Made by a program: the position numbers and the translations under genes
Assembly: GCA_040752855.1 (NCBI GenBank)
Contig: JBFMHP010000032.1
Coordinates: 41,113-105,112 of the forward strand
Direction: 5' to 3'
DNA from: JBFMHP01 sp040752855
GTDB taxonomy: Bacteria > Pseudomonadota > Gammaproteobacteria > RBG-16-57-12
Length of the DNA stretch: 64,000 nucleotides
Notes under the pieces: generated by a model
The model's input: only the letters and a program-made list of their open reading frames with translations
Told to the model about the DNA's origin: nothing
Databases searched by the model: none
Shown: positions 34,690 to 46,061 of the stretch, one piece after another
Layout of the letters: every line of letters begins with the position of its first letter
Numbering within the stretch: the first letter of the stretch is position 1

Positions 34690-37068
34690 TTAATTCCTTC
34701 TGCCGGCTTCCATCTCCAGCACCACCTGCGTCATGCGCAACACGCTGTCGGGATTGAGTGAGATCGATTCGATTCCCTGTTCGACCAGCCATTGTGTCAT
34801 TTCGGGAAAATCCGACGGCGCTTGGCCGCAGATGCCGATGTATTTTCTGTTGCGCTTGCATGCTTCGATGGCCAGTGCCATCAGTTTCAATACCGCCGGG
34901 TTGCGTTCGTCGCCGCTGGTGACCAGACCTGAATCACGGTCTACGCCCAGGGTGAGCTGGGTGAGGTCGTTCGAGCCGATGGAAAAGCCGTCGAAGTGCT
35001 CCAGGAAGTCATCGGCGAGCAGGGCGTTGGCGGGGATTTCGCACATCAGATAGATATGCAGATCATTCTCGCCGCGCTTCAGTCCGGCCTCGACCATCAA
35101 TGCCAATACCTTGTCGCCTTCTTCGACGGTGCGCACGAAGGGTATCATCACGGCGACGTTGGTAAGTCCCATATCTTCGCGTACGTATTTGATCGCCGCG
35201 CATTCCATCTTGAAACAGGCGGCGAAGGCGTCCGAGGGATAGCGATAGGCGCCGCGGAAGCCGATCATGGGGTTCTCTTCGCGCGGTTCGAAATCCGCGC
35301 CGCCGATCAACGCGGCGTATTCATTGGATTTGAAGTCCGAGGTGCGCACGATCACCTTGCGCGGGTAAAAGGCCGCGGCGATGGTGCCGATGCCTTCGGC
35401 CAGACGCTGCACGTAGAATTCGCTGCGACCGGGATAGCCGGCGCTGAGCTGGTCGATCTGCTGTTGTGTTGCGCTGTCGAGTTTTTCATAGGCGAGCAGC
35501 GCGCGCGGATGTACGCGGATGGAATTGTTGATGATGAACTCCAGGCGCGCCAGTCCCACGCCCTCGCTCGGCAGGCGCGCGGCATCGAAGGCCAGCTCCG
35601 GATTGGCGACATTGAGCATGATCTTGGTCTGCGGTTTTTTCAGACTGCTGAGATCGATCTTTTCGGTGCTGAATTTCTGCGCGCCCGCATACACATAGCC
35701 GCTGTCGCCCTCGGCGCATGAGAGCGTGACCTCGCGACCGCTGGCGACAGTCTCAGTGCAATCGCCAGTGCCGACGATGGCCGGGATGCCGAGTTCGCGC
35801 GCGACGATGGCCGCATGACAGGTGCGCCCGCCGCGATTGGTAACGATGCCGGCGGCGCGTTTCATCACCGGCTCCCAATCCGGGTCGGTGATGTCGGTCA
35901 CCAGGATCTCGCCGGGCTGCAGCTCGTTCATGTGACTGGCCTCGAAGATCACGCGTGCCTTGCCGCAGGCGATCTTCTGGCCGACGCTCTTGCCCTGCGC
36001 GAGCACCTCGCCACGCGTCTTCAGCGTGTAGATCTCCTGGATATTGACGTTCTCCACGGCCTTCACCGTCTCCGGGCGGGCTTGCAGGATGTAGATCTCA
36101 CCGTTCTCACCGTCCTTCGCCCACTCGATGTCCATCGGGCGCTGATAATGGTGTTCGATCGCCACGGCATGGCGGGCGAGCTGCAAGACTTCGTCATCGG
36201 TGAGCGAGAAGCGGCGGCGGTCTTCCAGACGCACGGGGACATTGCGCGTGGAAATCCCAGCCATGTGATCGCCGGTGTAGATCATCTTGAGTGCCTTGTC
36301 GCCGAGCTGGCGCTTGATGATGGGCCGATGGCCCGTCATGAGCGTGGGCTTGAACACGTAAAACTCATCCGGATTGACCTGGCCCTGCACGATGTTCTCG
36401 CCCAGCCCGTAGGCGGAGGTGATGAACACGGCGTTGCGGAAGCCGGTTTCGGTGTCGATGGAAAACATCACACCGGAACAAGCGAGATCCGAGCGCACCA
36501 TCTTCTGCACGCCGATCGACAGCGCGACGTTCATGTGGGTGAAACCCTTGTCGACCCGATAGGAAATAGCGCGATCGGTAAAGAGCGAGGCGAACACCTG
36601 TTTGCAGGCGCTGAGCAGATTCTTGTTGCCGCGGATGTTGAGATAGGTTTCCTGCTGCCCGGCGAACGAGGCGGTGGGCAGATCCTCTGCCGTAGCCGAG
36701 CTGCGCACCGCCACATCCGGGTTCGGACCGTAGTCGAGTTCCAGCTCGCCGTAGGCATCGGTGATCTCCTTGGCGAGGTCCTTGGGTAATTCCGCGTGCA
36801 AGATCCAGCTGCGGATTTGCGCGCCGGTCTTGGCCAGTTCGGTGACATCCGTGGTGTCGAGACCGGTCAGCGCATCGGCGATGCGATCGGTCAGGCTGTT
36901 GTAGTCGAGAAAATAGAAATAGGCCTGCGCCGTGGTGGCAAAGCCCTTGGGCACCTTGATCCCGCTGTCGCCCAGTGCGCGGTACATCTCGCCCAGGGAG
37001 GCATTTTTTCCGCCGACCAGGGGCACATCTTTGATGGTGAGTTCATTGAAGCTGCGGACGTGGCGCAT
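34690..37068 (-). CDS. ppsA: phosphoenolpyruvate synthase
   Basis: 792-residue enzyme converting pyruvate and ATP to PEP, AMP and phosphate for gluconeogenesis. The N-terminal ATP-grasp part begins VPLVGGKNASLGEM, with RSSATAEDLPTASFAGQQET near residue 125. The swivelling domain has the phospho-His in GGRTCHAAIVARELGIPA (about residue 420). The C-terminal PEP-binding barrel has GFRGAYRYP, the SIGSNDLTQLTLGVDRD stretch and GICGQAPSD. Full length. It is monocistronic or paired with pgm upstream (135 bases apart). Consistent with an autotrophic or gluconeogenic lifestyle, though not proof. Confidence 0.96.
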   Translation of the reverse strand: MRHVRSFNELTIKDVPLVGGKNASLGEMYRALGDSGIKVPKGFATTAQAYFYFLDYNSLTDRIADALTGLDTTDVTELAKTGAQIRSWILHAELPKDLAKEITDAYGELELDYGPNPDVAVRSSATAEDLPTASFAGQQETYLNIRGNKNLLSACKQVFASLFTDRAISYRVDKGFTHMNVALSIGVQKMVRSDLACSGVMFSIDTETGFRNAVFITSAYGLGENIVQGQVNPDEFYVFKPTLMTGHRPIIKRQLGDKALKMIYTGDHMAGISTRNVPVRLEDRRRFSLTDDEVLQLARHAVAIEHHYQRPMDIEWAKDGENGEIYILQARPETVKAVENVNIQEIYTLKTRGEVLAQGKSVGQKIACGKARVIFEASHMNELQPGEILVTDITDPDWEPVMKRAAGIVTNRGGRTCHAAIVARELGIPAIVGTGDCTETVASGREVTLSCAEGDSGYVYAGAQKFSTEKIDLSSLKKPQTKIMLNVANPELAFDAARLPSEGVGLARLEFIINNSIRVHPRALLAYEKLDSATQQQIDQLSAGYPGRSEFYVQRLAEGIGTIAAAFYPRKVIVRTSDFKSNEYAALIGGADFEPREENPMIGFRGAYRYPSDAFAACFKMECAAIKYVREDMGLTNVAVMIPFVRTVEEGDKVLALMVEAGLKRGENDLHIYLMCEIPANALLADDFLEHFDGFSIGSNDLTQLTLGVDRDSGLVTSGDERNPAVLKLMALAIEACKRNRKYIGICGQAPSDFPEMTQWLVEQGIESISLNPDSVLRMTQVVLEMEAGRRN

Positions 37069-37202
37069 GGATAATTCCTCGGGAGGGTGTTTTGTTCTTA
37101 TTCGAGCTGGTTGTGGAGCTTTAACATAAGCATAGATCGGAAGCGTGTATGCAAACTAAAGGAAACTTCTGCGCGATCAATGCATCTCTTTGGTTCCGGA
37201 CT

Positions 37203-38840
37203 TCAGGTGATCACCGTCGCCCCCCCCATGCCGCTGCGCGCCTTGAGCTGGGTGAGTTGCTCGGCGATGGTGATCAGCTCGGCCAGCGCGGCTTGCGGGT
37301 CGACATCCTGCTTGGCCGGATCGGGTTCGAAGCGTTCCAGATAGATGCGCACGGTTGCGCCTTCGGTGCCGGTGCCGGAGAGGCGGAAGACGATGCGCGA
37401 GCCATCGGTGAAGATGATGCGCAGGCCCTGGTTCTTGCTCACGCTCTGGTCGATGGGATCGGTGTAGCTGAAGTCATCGGCCAGATCGACGGTGTAGTTG
37501 CCGAGGCGCTCTCCCGCCAGTGTGCCGAGGCGCGCGCGCAGGCCGTCGATGATGTCGGTGGCGAGGGTGGCGTCGACGGCCTCGTAGTCGTGACGCGAAT
37601 AGATGTTGCGTCCGAAGCGGCGCCAGTGGTCGCGCACAATCTCTTCCACCGATTGGGCGCGCTCGGCGATGATGTTGAGCCAGAACAGCACGGCCCACAG
37701 GCCGTCTTTCTCGCGCACGTGATCCGAGCCGGTGCCGAAGCTCTCCTCGCCGCACAGCGTTACCTGACGCGCATCGAGCAGATTGCCGAAGAATTTCCAG
37801 CCGGTCGGGGTTTCGAAACAGGGGATGCCGAGGCGATCGGCGACGCGGTCGGCGGCCTGGCTGGTGGGCATCGAGCGGGCGATGCCGCGGATGCCGTTCT
37901 TGTAGCCGGGCACGCGGTGGGCGTTGGCGGCGATGATCGCCAGGCTGTCACTCGGGGTGACGAAGAAGTTGCGCCCGATGACCATGTTGCGGTCGCCGTC
38001 GCCGTCGGAGGCCGCACCGAAGTCCGGACCGGAGGGCATGTTCATGATCGCGAGCAGCTCCTCGGCATGCGCCAGGTTGGGATCGGGATGGCCGCCGCCG
38101 AAGTCCGGCAGCGGGATGGCGTTCATCACCGTGCCCGGCTGGGCGTGCAGCATGTCTTCCAGGATGGTCTTGGCATACGGGCCGGTGATCGCGTGCATCG
38201 CGTCGAAACGCATGCTGAAGCGGCCGCTGCGGAACATTGCCTTGATCTTGTCGAAATCGAACAGGTGTTGCATCAGCGCGGCGTAATCGGCCACCGGGTC
38301 GATCACGCTCACCGCCATGGCGCCGATGCGATATTCGCCGAGCGCGTCGAGCGGGATGTCAGCGGCGTCGACGATCTTGTACTCTTTGATCTGCTTGCTG
38401 TGCGCGAAGATGGCGTCGGTGATCTTCTCCGGCGCGGGGCCGCCGTTGCCGATGTTGTACTTGATGCCGAAGTCGGCGTTCGGCCCGCCGGGATTGTGGC
38501 TGGCCGAGAGCACGATGCCGCCGAAGGCCTTGTTCTTGCGGATCACGGCGGAGGCCGCCGGGGTGGAGAGCAGGCCGCTCCGGCCGACCAGGGCGCGGCC
38601 GAAGCCGTTGGCGGCGGCCATCTTCAGGATGATCTGGATGGCGGTGTCGTTGTAATAGCGGCCGTCGCCGCCCACTACCAGGGTCTGTCCTTGGTAACCC
38701 TCCAGGCTGTCGAAGATCGACTGTACGAAGTTCTCCAGATAGTTGGGCTTCTGGAAGACCGGGACCTTCTTGCGCAGCCCCGAGGTGCCGGGTTTTTGAT
38801 CGGTGAAGGGGGTGGTGGCGACGGTGCGGACGGTGCTCAT
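37203..38840 (-). CDS. pgm: phosphoglucomutase (alpha-D-glucose-phosphate specific)
   Basis: 545-residue alpha-phosphohexomutase interconverting glucose 1- and 6-phosphate, feeding glycogen and nucleotide sugars. The start TPFTDQKPGTSGLRKKVPVF is typical of the PGM1-like class. The phosphoserine loop IVLSASHNPGGPNADFGIKY is at about residues 108-127. The metal loop ASDGDGDRNM and the sugar loop (CGEESFGTGSDHVREKDG) follow, and the C-terminal phosphate-binding FRLSGTGTEGATVRIY closes the protein. All four loops are intact. Upstream of ppsA on the same strand. Confidence 0.96.
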   Translation of the reverse strand: MSTVRTVATTPFTDQKPGTSGLRKKVPVFQKPNYLENFVQSIFDSLEGYQGQTLVVGGDGRYYNDTAIQIILKMAAANGFGRALVGRSGLLSTPAASAVIRKNKAFGGIVLSASHNPGGPNADFGIKYNIGNGGPAPEKITDAIFAHSKQIKEYKIVDAADIPLDALGEYRIGAMAVSVIDPVADYAALMQHLFDFDKIKAMFRSGRFSMRFDAMHAITGPYAKTILEDMLHAQPGTVMNAIPLPDFGGGHPDPNLAHAEELLAIMNMPSGPDFGAASDGDGDRNMVIGRNFFVTPSDSLAIIAANAHRVPGYKNGIRGIARSMPTSQAADRVADRLGIPCFETPTGWKFFGNLLDARQVTLCGEESFGTGSDHVREKDGLWAVLFWLNIIAERAQSVEEIVRDHWRRFGRNIYSRHDYEAVDATLATDIIDGLRARLGTLAGERLGNYTVDLADDFSYTDPIDQSVSKNQGLRIIFTDGSRIVFRLSGTGTEGATVRIYLERFEPDPAKQDVDPQAALAELITIAEQLTQLKARSGMGGATVIT

Positions 38841-38908
38841 AAGGCTCTCTCACTCAACTTCTTGTTGTCATTCTAAAACTATAAGCCGTAAGGGAAAGCG
38901 AGTCGAGG

Positions 38909-38936
38909 CTTGAAATCGGGGATAAGGCCCCTAATA
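38909..38936 (+). promoter_or_regulatory. sigma32 heat-shock promoter of htpG
   Basis: CTTGAA at 38909, a 13-base spacer, then CCCCTAATA at 38928 matches the RpoH consensus (CTTGAA-N13-CCCCATnT) with the spacing of E. coli groE. It lies about 55 bases upstream of the htpG ATG. The CCCC half can also pair with GGGG just downstream. Confidence 0.75.
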
Positions 38937-38992
38937 TCTGGGGCATTCACGTTTCGCCTGACATTCAATCAAAGATAAGGAGAGGCTATCCC

Positions 38993-40885
<1,893 letters not shown>

Positions 40886-40928
40886 TCAACCTATCCGACA
40901 ACGAAGGAATGCACGGCGTCCTGACAGC

Positions 40929-41043
40929 CCCTCTCCCGCAGTCGGGAGAGGGTGGCCCGAAGGGACGGGTGGGAGCTAATCTGAGGGCGTGCGATCCTGA
41001 CCTGTCCCTCACCCCAACCCCTCTCCCGCCAGCGGGAGAGGGG
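40929..41043. repeat. pair of CCCTCTCCC palindromic repeats
   Basis: Two hairpins, CCCTCTCCCG/CGGGAGAGGG at 40929-40952 and a longer form at 41018-41043, flank about 65 bases. Related palindromes recur at 42306, 45905-46020, 53490-53630 and weakly at 55051, always between genes. They form an interspersed repeat family; they could also act as terminators or mRNA stabilisers. Here they fill most of the 298 bases between htpG and the lipoprotein gene. Confidence 0.7.
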
Positions 41044-41183
41044 CTAAGACGTGGCGTTCCCGATGTAGCGATATGCCGTAACTGTGGGCTTCTGCACAGT
41101 AAAGCCACCACGGCCTTGCAATCCGTGTAGGTCATTCTTATATTACCAAAACCTAAAATGCTTATGGTTGTCTGGTGGTTTTG

Positions 41184-42281
41184 ATGTTGTTGTCCCCCCG
41201 TGCGTCCCTGCTTCTTGCTCCTATCTTCGTCTGTTTAAGCGCCTGTGCCCACTCGCCGTCCGGTGAAACGCCGCCGCAAGGGGAAGCGATCGAACAACCG
41301 GTGGCTGCGCCCGCAGCGGTGCGCGCGCCGCCAGTACAGGAAGTGCAAGCGCCGCCGCAAGGGGCGGTCGAGCCTTCTGCTCCCGTGGCTGATGAGTCCG
41401 CCAATCCGGCCAAACAGCGTTTACTGGCCATGGTGGCGGCGCAGAAACAACAGGTCGAGACAGCCAAGCGCGTGCAGGCGCCGGCCGGGGCGGACGATCT
41501 CGAAAAGCGCCTCAATTTCGCCAAGATGCTGTTCATGGGCAAGACGGGCCGGCGCGTGGCGGAAAGCACGGATGCCGACGTCTTGGCCTTGTTTGAAGAG
41601 GCCAAGCTCAAGCTGGCGCAGGCCGAACGGCTGCTGGCCGGGTCTGACACTGCTGGGGCGCAGGCCGCAATTGCCGATACGATGCGGTTGTTTAATGCGG
41701 CGGCGGCTCAGGTGCCGAGCGAGGATCTCAAGGTCCAAGCCAAGGCCGAGTACCCGAAGCTTCTGGAAAAGATCGCCGTTGCCAAGGATGCGCATCAGCG
41801 CAATTTCGAGCGCCGCGTGGCCGCCGCCGGCATGGCGGCGGGGGTGATGTATGACGAGGAGCTGGTCGATGATCTGCTGGCCGAGGCCTTGGTGCAGGCG
41901 GCGACCGATGATTTTCTGGCGGCCAACAAGACGCTCACTGCGGCGCTGCGGCAGGTGCAAGCGGCCACGCGCGAAATGCTCAACCATCAGACCATCGTCT
42001 ATGAACTCAACATAGACACGCCGGAAGGCGAGTATCAATACGAACTCAACCGCTACCTCGGGTATGAAGAACTGATCCCGGTGGCGATTGAAAAGTATCA
42101 GCCCAACGTCGGGCAGCGGCTGCTGGTGCACCGTACCGTGGAGAAGGCCCAGTGGATGGCCGGGCAGTCGCGCGAGGCGGCGCAACGCAAAGAGTTTCCG
42201 GTCGCGATCCGAATGATGCAGGAGGCCACCACGGAGATCCGCAAGGCGCTGAAACTCATGGGCGTGCCGGATATCGGTTAA
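41184..42281 (+). CDS. hypothetical lipoprotein, alanine-rich helical
   Basis: 365-residue predicted lipoprotein. A signal ending VCLSACAHS gives a lipobox Cys at about residue 21. A Pro/Ala/Gln-rich low-complexity linker (to about 75) contains two copies of APPQG. The rest is almost wholly helical and rich in Ala, Lys, Glu, suggesting coiled coils or TPR-like helices. The Ser after the lipid Cys region does not settle inner versus outer membrane. I prefer the ATG at 41184; a GTG three codons earlier is possible. No family recognised. No operon partner: palindromic repeats lie upstream and a MITE remnant downstream. Confidence 0.7.
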   Translation: MLLSPRASLLLAPIFVCLSACAHSPSGETPPQGEAIEQPVAAPAAVRAPPVQEVQAPPQGAVEPSAPVADESANPAKQRLLAMVAAQKQQVETAKRVQAPAGADDLEKRLNFAKMLFMGKTGRRVAESTDADVLALFEEAKLKLAQAERLLAGSDTAGAQAAIADTMRLFNAAAAQVPSEDLKVQAKAEYPKLLEKIAVAKDAHQRNFERRVAAAGMAAGVMYDEELVDDLLAEALVQAATDDFLAANKTLTAALRQVQAATREMLNHQTIVYELNIDTPEGEYQYELNRYLGYEELIPVAIEKYQPNVGQRLLVHRTVEKAQWMAGQSREAAQRKEFPVAIRMMQEATTEIRKALKLMGVPDIG

Positions 42282-42332
42282 CAGCGTGCTGAAAAATGGT
42301 TTTTAGCCCCTACTCCCACAGAGGAGAGGGAG
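42282..42332 (+). repeat. truncated copy of a MITE-like element end
   Basis: Starts CAGCGTGCTGAAAAATGG one base after the lipoprotein stop and resembles the left end of the element at 45879-46036 (CAGCCTGCTGAAAAATGG), then a degenerate CCCTACTCCC...GAGGAGAGGGAG palindrome. The right end is missing. Confidence 0.6.
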
Positions 42333-42361
42333 CTAACAAGCCACCACCGCAGACTCGACAG

Positions 42362-43147
42362 TTACTGGCAAACACCCACTGACGACGGTTTGCAGCGGCG
42401 CCGGTCGGACCAGATGGTGTTGGCGAGGACGGCGCCTGTGAGATCCGCGCCGGTCAGATCGGCGTTGCTCAGATCGGCCTTGGTCAGGTTGCTGTTTTTC
42501 AGATCGGCGCCGATCAACGAGACACCCTGGAGTTTGGCGCCGGAGAGATCGCTGCCGCTCAGGTTCGCGCCGTCGAGCGATGCCTTGTTGAACACCGCGC
42601 CGGAGGCCGTGGACGCGCTGAGATCCGCGCCGCTCAGATCGGCCTGTTCGAGGTTCGCCTGGCTCAGATTCGCTGAGCGCAGCCGGGCCTTTTCCAGATT
42701 CGCCTCGTAGAGCCGCGCGCCCTGCAACTGCGCCCCGACCAGGATGGCCTCACGCAGCGTGGTGCGGTCCAGGCGCGCCTTCTCCAGCCGGCTTTCCGTC
42801 AAATCGGCCCGTTCAAAATTGGCGCCGACGGCATGGATTTCGCGCAACGTTGCCTGTTTCAGATTGGCTTTCGCGAAATCTGCGCGTTCCAGATCCGCGC
42901 CGCCGAGATCCGCCTGTTGCAGATTGGCGCCGCTGAATTTGGCGCGCAGCAGCCAGGCGTGGCGCAGATCGGCGCCCGACAGGTTTTGGCCGCTGCGGTT
43001 GCATTCCGGCCATTTGACCCGCGGTTGGGCGGGGTCCTCGCAGGCGGCAAAACCAAGGGCGGGCAGCCACAAGGCGGCGAGGATCACAGCGTGGATCGCA
43101 CGGGGGCGGGCAGGGGAGGTAACGTTGCGCTTCAAGGACTTCTTCAC
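42362..43147 (-). CDS. exported pentapeptide-repeat protein
   Basis: 261 residues if started at the GTG at 43147; a TTG at 43135 is the alternative. A basic N-terminus, a hydrophobic segment and AALGFAA-like cleavage region (ILAALWLPALGFAACED) indicate export. From about residue 50 the chain is nearly continuous pentapeptide repeats A(D/N)Lxx (SGADL, SGANL, QQADL, ERADF), about 35 units, which would fold as a right-handed quadrilateral beta-helix. A short Cys-containing tail closes it (RRRCKPSSVGVC). No ATG exists in the plausible start region, and longer reading would overlap pncC. Function unknown; gyrase-mimic roles of some relatives would need a cytoplasmic location. Confidence 0.75.
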   Translation of the reverse strand: MKKSLKRNVTSPARPRAIHAVILAALWLPALGFAACEDPAQPRVKWPECNRSGQNLSGADLRHAWLLRAKFSGANLQQADLGGADLERADFAKANLKQATLREIHAVGANFERADLTESRLEKARLDRTTLREAILVGAQLQGARLYEANLEKARLRSANLSQANLEQADLSGADLSASTASGAVFNKASLDGANLSGSDLSGAKLQGVSLIGADLKNSNLTKADLSNADLTGADLTGAVLANTIWSDRRRCKPSSVGVCQ

Positions 43148-43184
43148 TAGCTTATTAATCAATAGGTCGGAACAGGATACTAGA

Positions 43185-43685
43185 GTGGGCGCGGAAAACA
43201 ACCTGATGGCACTGGCGGAACGGACCGGCGCGGCGCTGTTGCGCCAAGGGCGGATGCTGGCGACGGCCGAGTCCTGCACCGGCGGCGGCGTGGCCCACGC
43301 GCTCACGGCGGTGGCGGGCAGCTCCGGCTGGTTCGAGCGTGGTTTCGTCACTTACAGCAACGAAGCCAAGCGGGAGATGCTCGGGGTGCGTCCGGAGACC
43401 TTGCAGACCTTCGGCGCGGTGAGCGAGGCCACGGTGCGCGAGATGGCGGAAGGCGCGTTGCGTCACAGCCGCGCTCAGGTGAGTTTGTCGATCAGCGGGA
43501 TCGCCGGCCCCAGCGGCGGCAGCGCGGACAAACCCGTCGGCATGGTGTGTTTCGGCTGGGCCATGCAGGGGCGGCCGACGCGCACCAGAACGGAATATTT
43601 CTCGGGGGATCGCGCGCAGGTGCGCGAGCAGGCCGTCCGTTGGGCACTGGAGGGGTTGCTGGATGTCCTCGATCAGCCCGTCTGA
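43185..43685 (+). CDS. pncC: nicotinamide-nucleotide amidase (CinA C-terminal domain)
   Basis: 166-residue stand-alone CinA-C/PncC protein that deamidates NMN to NaMN in pyridine nucleotide salvage. Motifs are LATAESCTGGGVAHALTAV with catalytic Ser, then FVTYSNEAKREMLGV and SISGIAGPSGGSADKPVGMV. It lacks the N-terminal MoaB-like CinA domain, as in E. coli PncC (YgaD), which also lies next to recA. A GTG at 43185 with AGGA upstream is the preferred start; the ATG at 43206 is an alternative. It overlaps thpR by 23 bases. Confidence 0.92.
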   Translation: MGAENNLMALAERTGAALLRQGRMLATAESCTGGGVAHALTAVAGSSGWFERGFVTYSNEAKREMLGVRPETLQTFGAVSEATVREMAEGALRHSRAQVSLSISGIAGPSGGSADKPVGMVCFGWAMQGRPTRTRTEYFSGDRAQVREQAVRWALEGLLDVLDQPV

Positions 43686-44214
43686 CACGCAGCGGCTGTT
43701 TTTCGCGCTCTGGCCGCATGATGACATGCGCCAGCAACTCGCCGCCGTCGTGAAGGCGGGCGAGCGCTGGGGCGGGCGCGCGGTGGCCACGGAGAATCTG
43801 CACATGACCTTGGTGTTCCTCGGTTCCATCACGCAAGCGCAGCGCGCCTTCCTGGAACAGCAGGCCGAGCGCCTCACGCTTTCGTCGTTTACCCTCTGGC
43901 TCGATCATCTGGGCCACTGGCCGAAACCGCAGGTGCTGTGGCTGGGTGTGCCCGAGGTGCCGCGGCCCCTGCTGGACCTGGTCGAGGCGCTAAATCGGGC
44001 GGTGGCCGACTGCGGCCTGCGGCCGGACGACCGTCCCTATGCCCCGCACCTCACCCTGCGGCGCAAGGTGGCCAAGGGGCCGCGCAACGAGTCGATTGCC
44101 CCGCTCGAATGGTCGGTGCATGACTTTGCGCTGGTCGAGTCCAACACGCTTTCGAGCGGCGTCGAATACCGGGTGCTGCGCACCTGGCCGTTGCAACAGG
44201 CCTCGGGGGCATGA
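43663..44214 (+). CDS. thpR: RNA 2',3'-cyclic phosphodiesterase
   Basis: 183-residue 2H phosphoesterase (LigT/ThpR). It has both HxTx motifs: HMTLVFLG at about residues 47-54 and HLTLRRK near residue 133, with a symmetric fold. It opens 2',3'-cyclic phosphates and in vitro ligates tRNA halves; the cellular role is unclear. The start MSSISPSDTQRLFFALWP is typical. It overlaps the 3' end of pncC, giving pncC-thpR-recA order. Confidence 0.92.
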   Translation: MSSISPSDTQRLFFALWPHDDMRQQLAAVVKAGERWGGRAVATENLHMTLVFLGSITQAQRAFLEQQAERLTLSSFTLWLDHLGHWPKPQVLWLGVPEVPRPLLDLVEALNRAVADCGLRPDDRPYAPHLTLRRKVAKGPRNESIAPLEWSVHDFALVESNTLSSGVEYRVLRTWPLQQASGA

Positions 44215-44369
44215 CGTATCGCCTCCCTCTGCTTTACGTAACTTCAACGCATTCAAACCCTTCCCGATCTTCATGCACGACGGCAGAAAGAGGACTAGGC
44301 CAGCGGCCGCGTTCTATGGAATAATTGGCCGTTTATTTACACAAGCGCTGTGCGCGGGGAGAGACTAAC

Positions 44370-45404
<1,035 letters not shown>

Positions 45405-45410
45405 TCCGCG

Positions 45411-45869
45411 GTGGAAGAACGGCAACGCGTGCTGGCGGAGGCCCGCCGGCACGCGCTTGATTATTTGGCGCGGCGCGAACATGCGCCGCACGAATTGGGC
45501 GCCAAGCTGGCGCACAAGGGTTACGCGGCGGATGTGGTCGCCGATGTGCTGGCGCAGCTGACCGACGAGCGTCTGCTGAGCGAGGAGCGGTTCGTGGAGG
45601 CCTACATCCGCGCCCGCAGCGACAAGGGCTACGGCCCGGTGCGGATTCGCCAGGAGCTGCGTGAACGGCGGGTGGCTGAGCCGGCGATCGCCGCGCAGCT
45701 GCGTGAGTGCGGCGTCGACTGGTTCGAATTGGCCGCTCAGGTGCGCGGCAAAAAGTTTGGCAGCGCGTGTCCCGCCGACTACAAGGAGCGGGCCAAGCAG
45801 CAACGTTTTTTACACTACCGGGGTTTTACTTCGGAGCAGATCAGCGCCGCTCTGGGCGTTGACGATTGA
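45411..45869 (+). CDS. recX: RecA regulator RecX
   Basis: 152-residue all-helical protein of three-helix repeats that caps RecA filaments and limits recombinase activity. Family features are ALDYLARREHAPHELGAKLA, LTDERLLSEERFVEAYIRAR, and KGYGPVRIRQELRERRV. It starts with a GTG six bases after the recA stop, so it is translated from the recA transcript. The C-terminal RFLHYRGFTSEQISAAL is complete. A MITE-like element follows immediately. Confidence 0.95.
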   Translation: MEERQRVLAEARRHALDYLARREHAPHELGAKLAHKGYAADVVADVLAQLTDERLLSEERFVEAYIRARSDKGYGPVRIRQELRERRVAEPAIAAQLRECGVDWFELAAQVRGKKFGSACPADYKERAKQQRFLHYRGFTSEQISAALGVDD

Positions 45870-45878
45870 GACAGTTAA

Positions 45879-46036
45879 CAGCCTGCTGAAAAATGGATTT
45901 TAGTCCCTTCTCCCTCGGGGATTTATGCCCTTTAGGGCAGAAGGTAGGATGAGGGGATCAAATCAGGCAGTTACATTACATTTATCCCCTCACCCCAGCC
46001 CTCTCCCTGGGGGAGAGGGAGTTTTTCAGCAGGCTG
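45879..46036. mobile_element. 158-bp MITE-like element with 15-bp terminal inverted repeats
   Basis: CAGCCTGCTGAAAAA at 45879-45893 is perfectly inverted at 46022-46036. The interior has two CCCTCTCCC-type palindromes and no ORF. TTAA precedes the left end but AGAA follows the right, so no clean target duplication. It fills the recX-alaS gap and ends 25 bases before the alaS ATG, so it may carry the alaS leader. Confidence 0.7.
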
Positions 46037-46061
46037 AGAAGAGCGAGTCAGAGTACGAAGA

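Noticed and set aside
35815..36789. 324-codon plus-strand ORF opposite ppsA
   Set aside because: Shadow frame; translation resembles no protein family.
37149..38876. 575-codon plus-strand ORF opposite pgm
   Set aside because: Antisense to an intact phosphoglucomutase with all four catalytic loops; no start signal or family features.
45879..46036. Repeats between recX and alaS as a CRISPR-like array
   Set aside because: Repeats are inverted, not direct, with no regular spacing; they fit a MITE.
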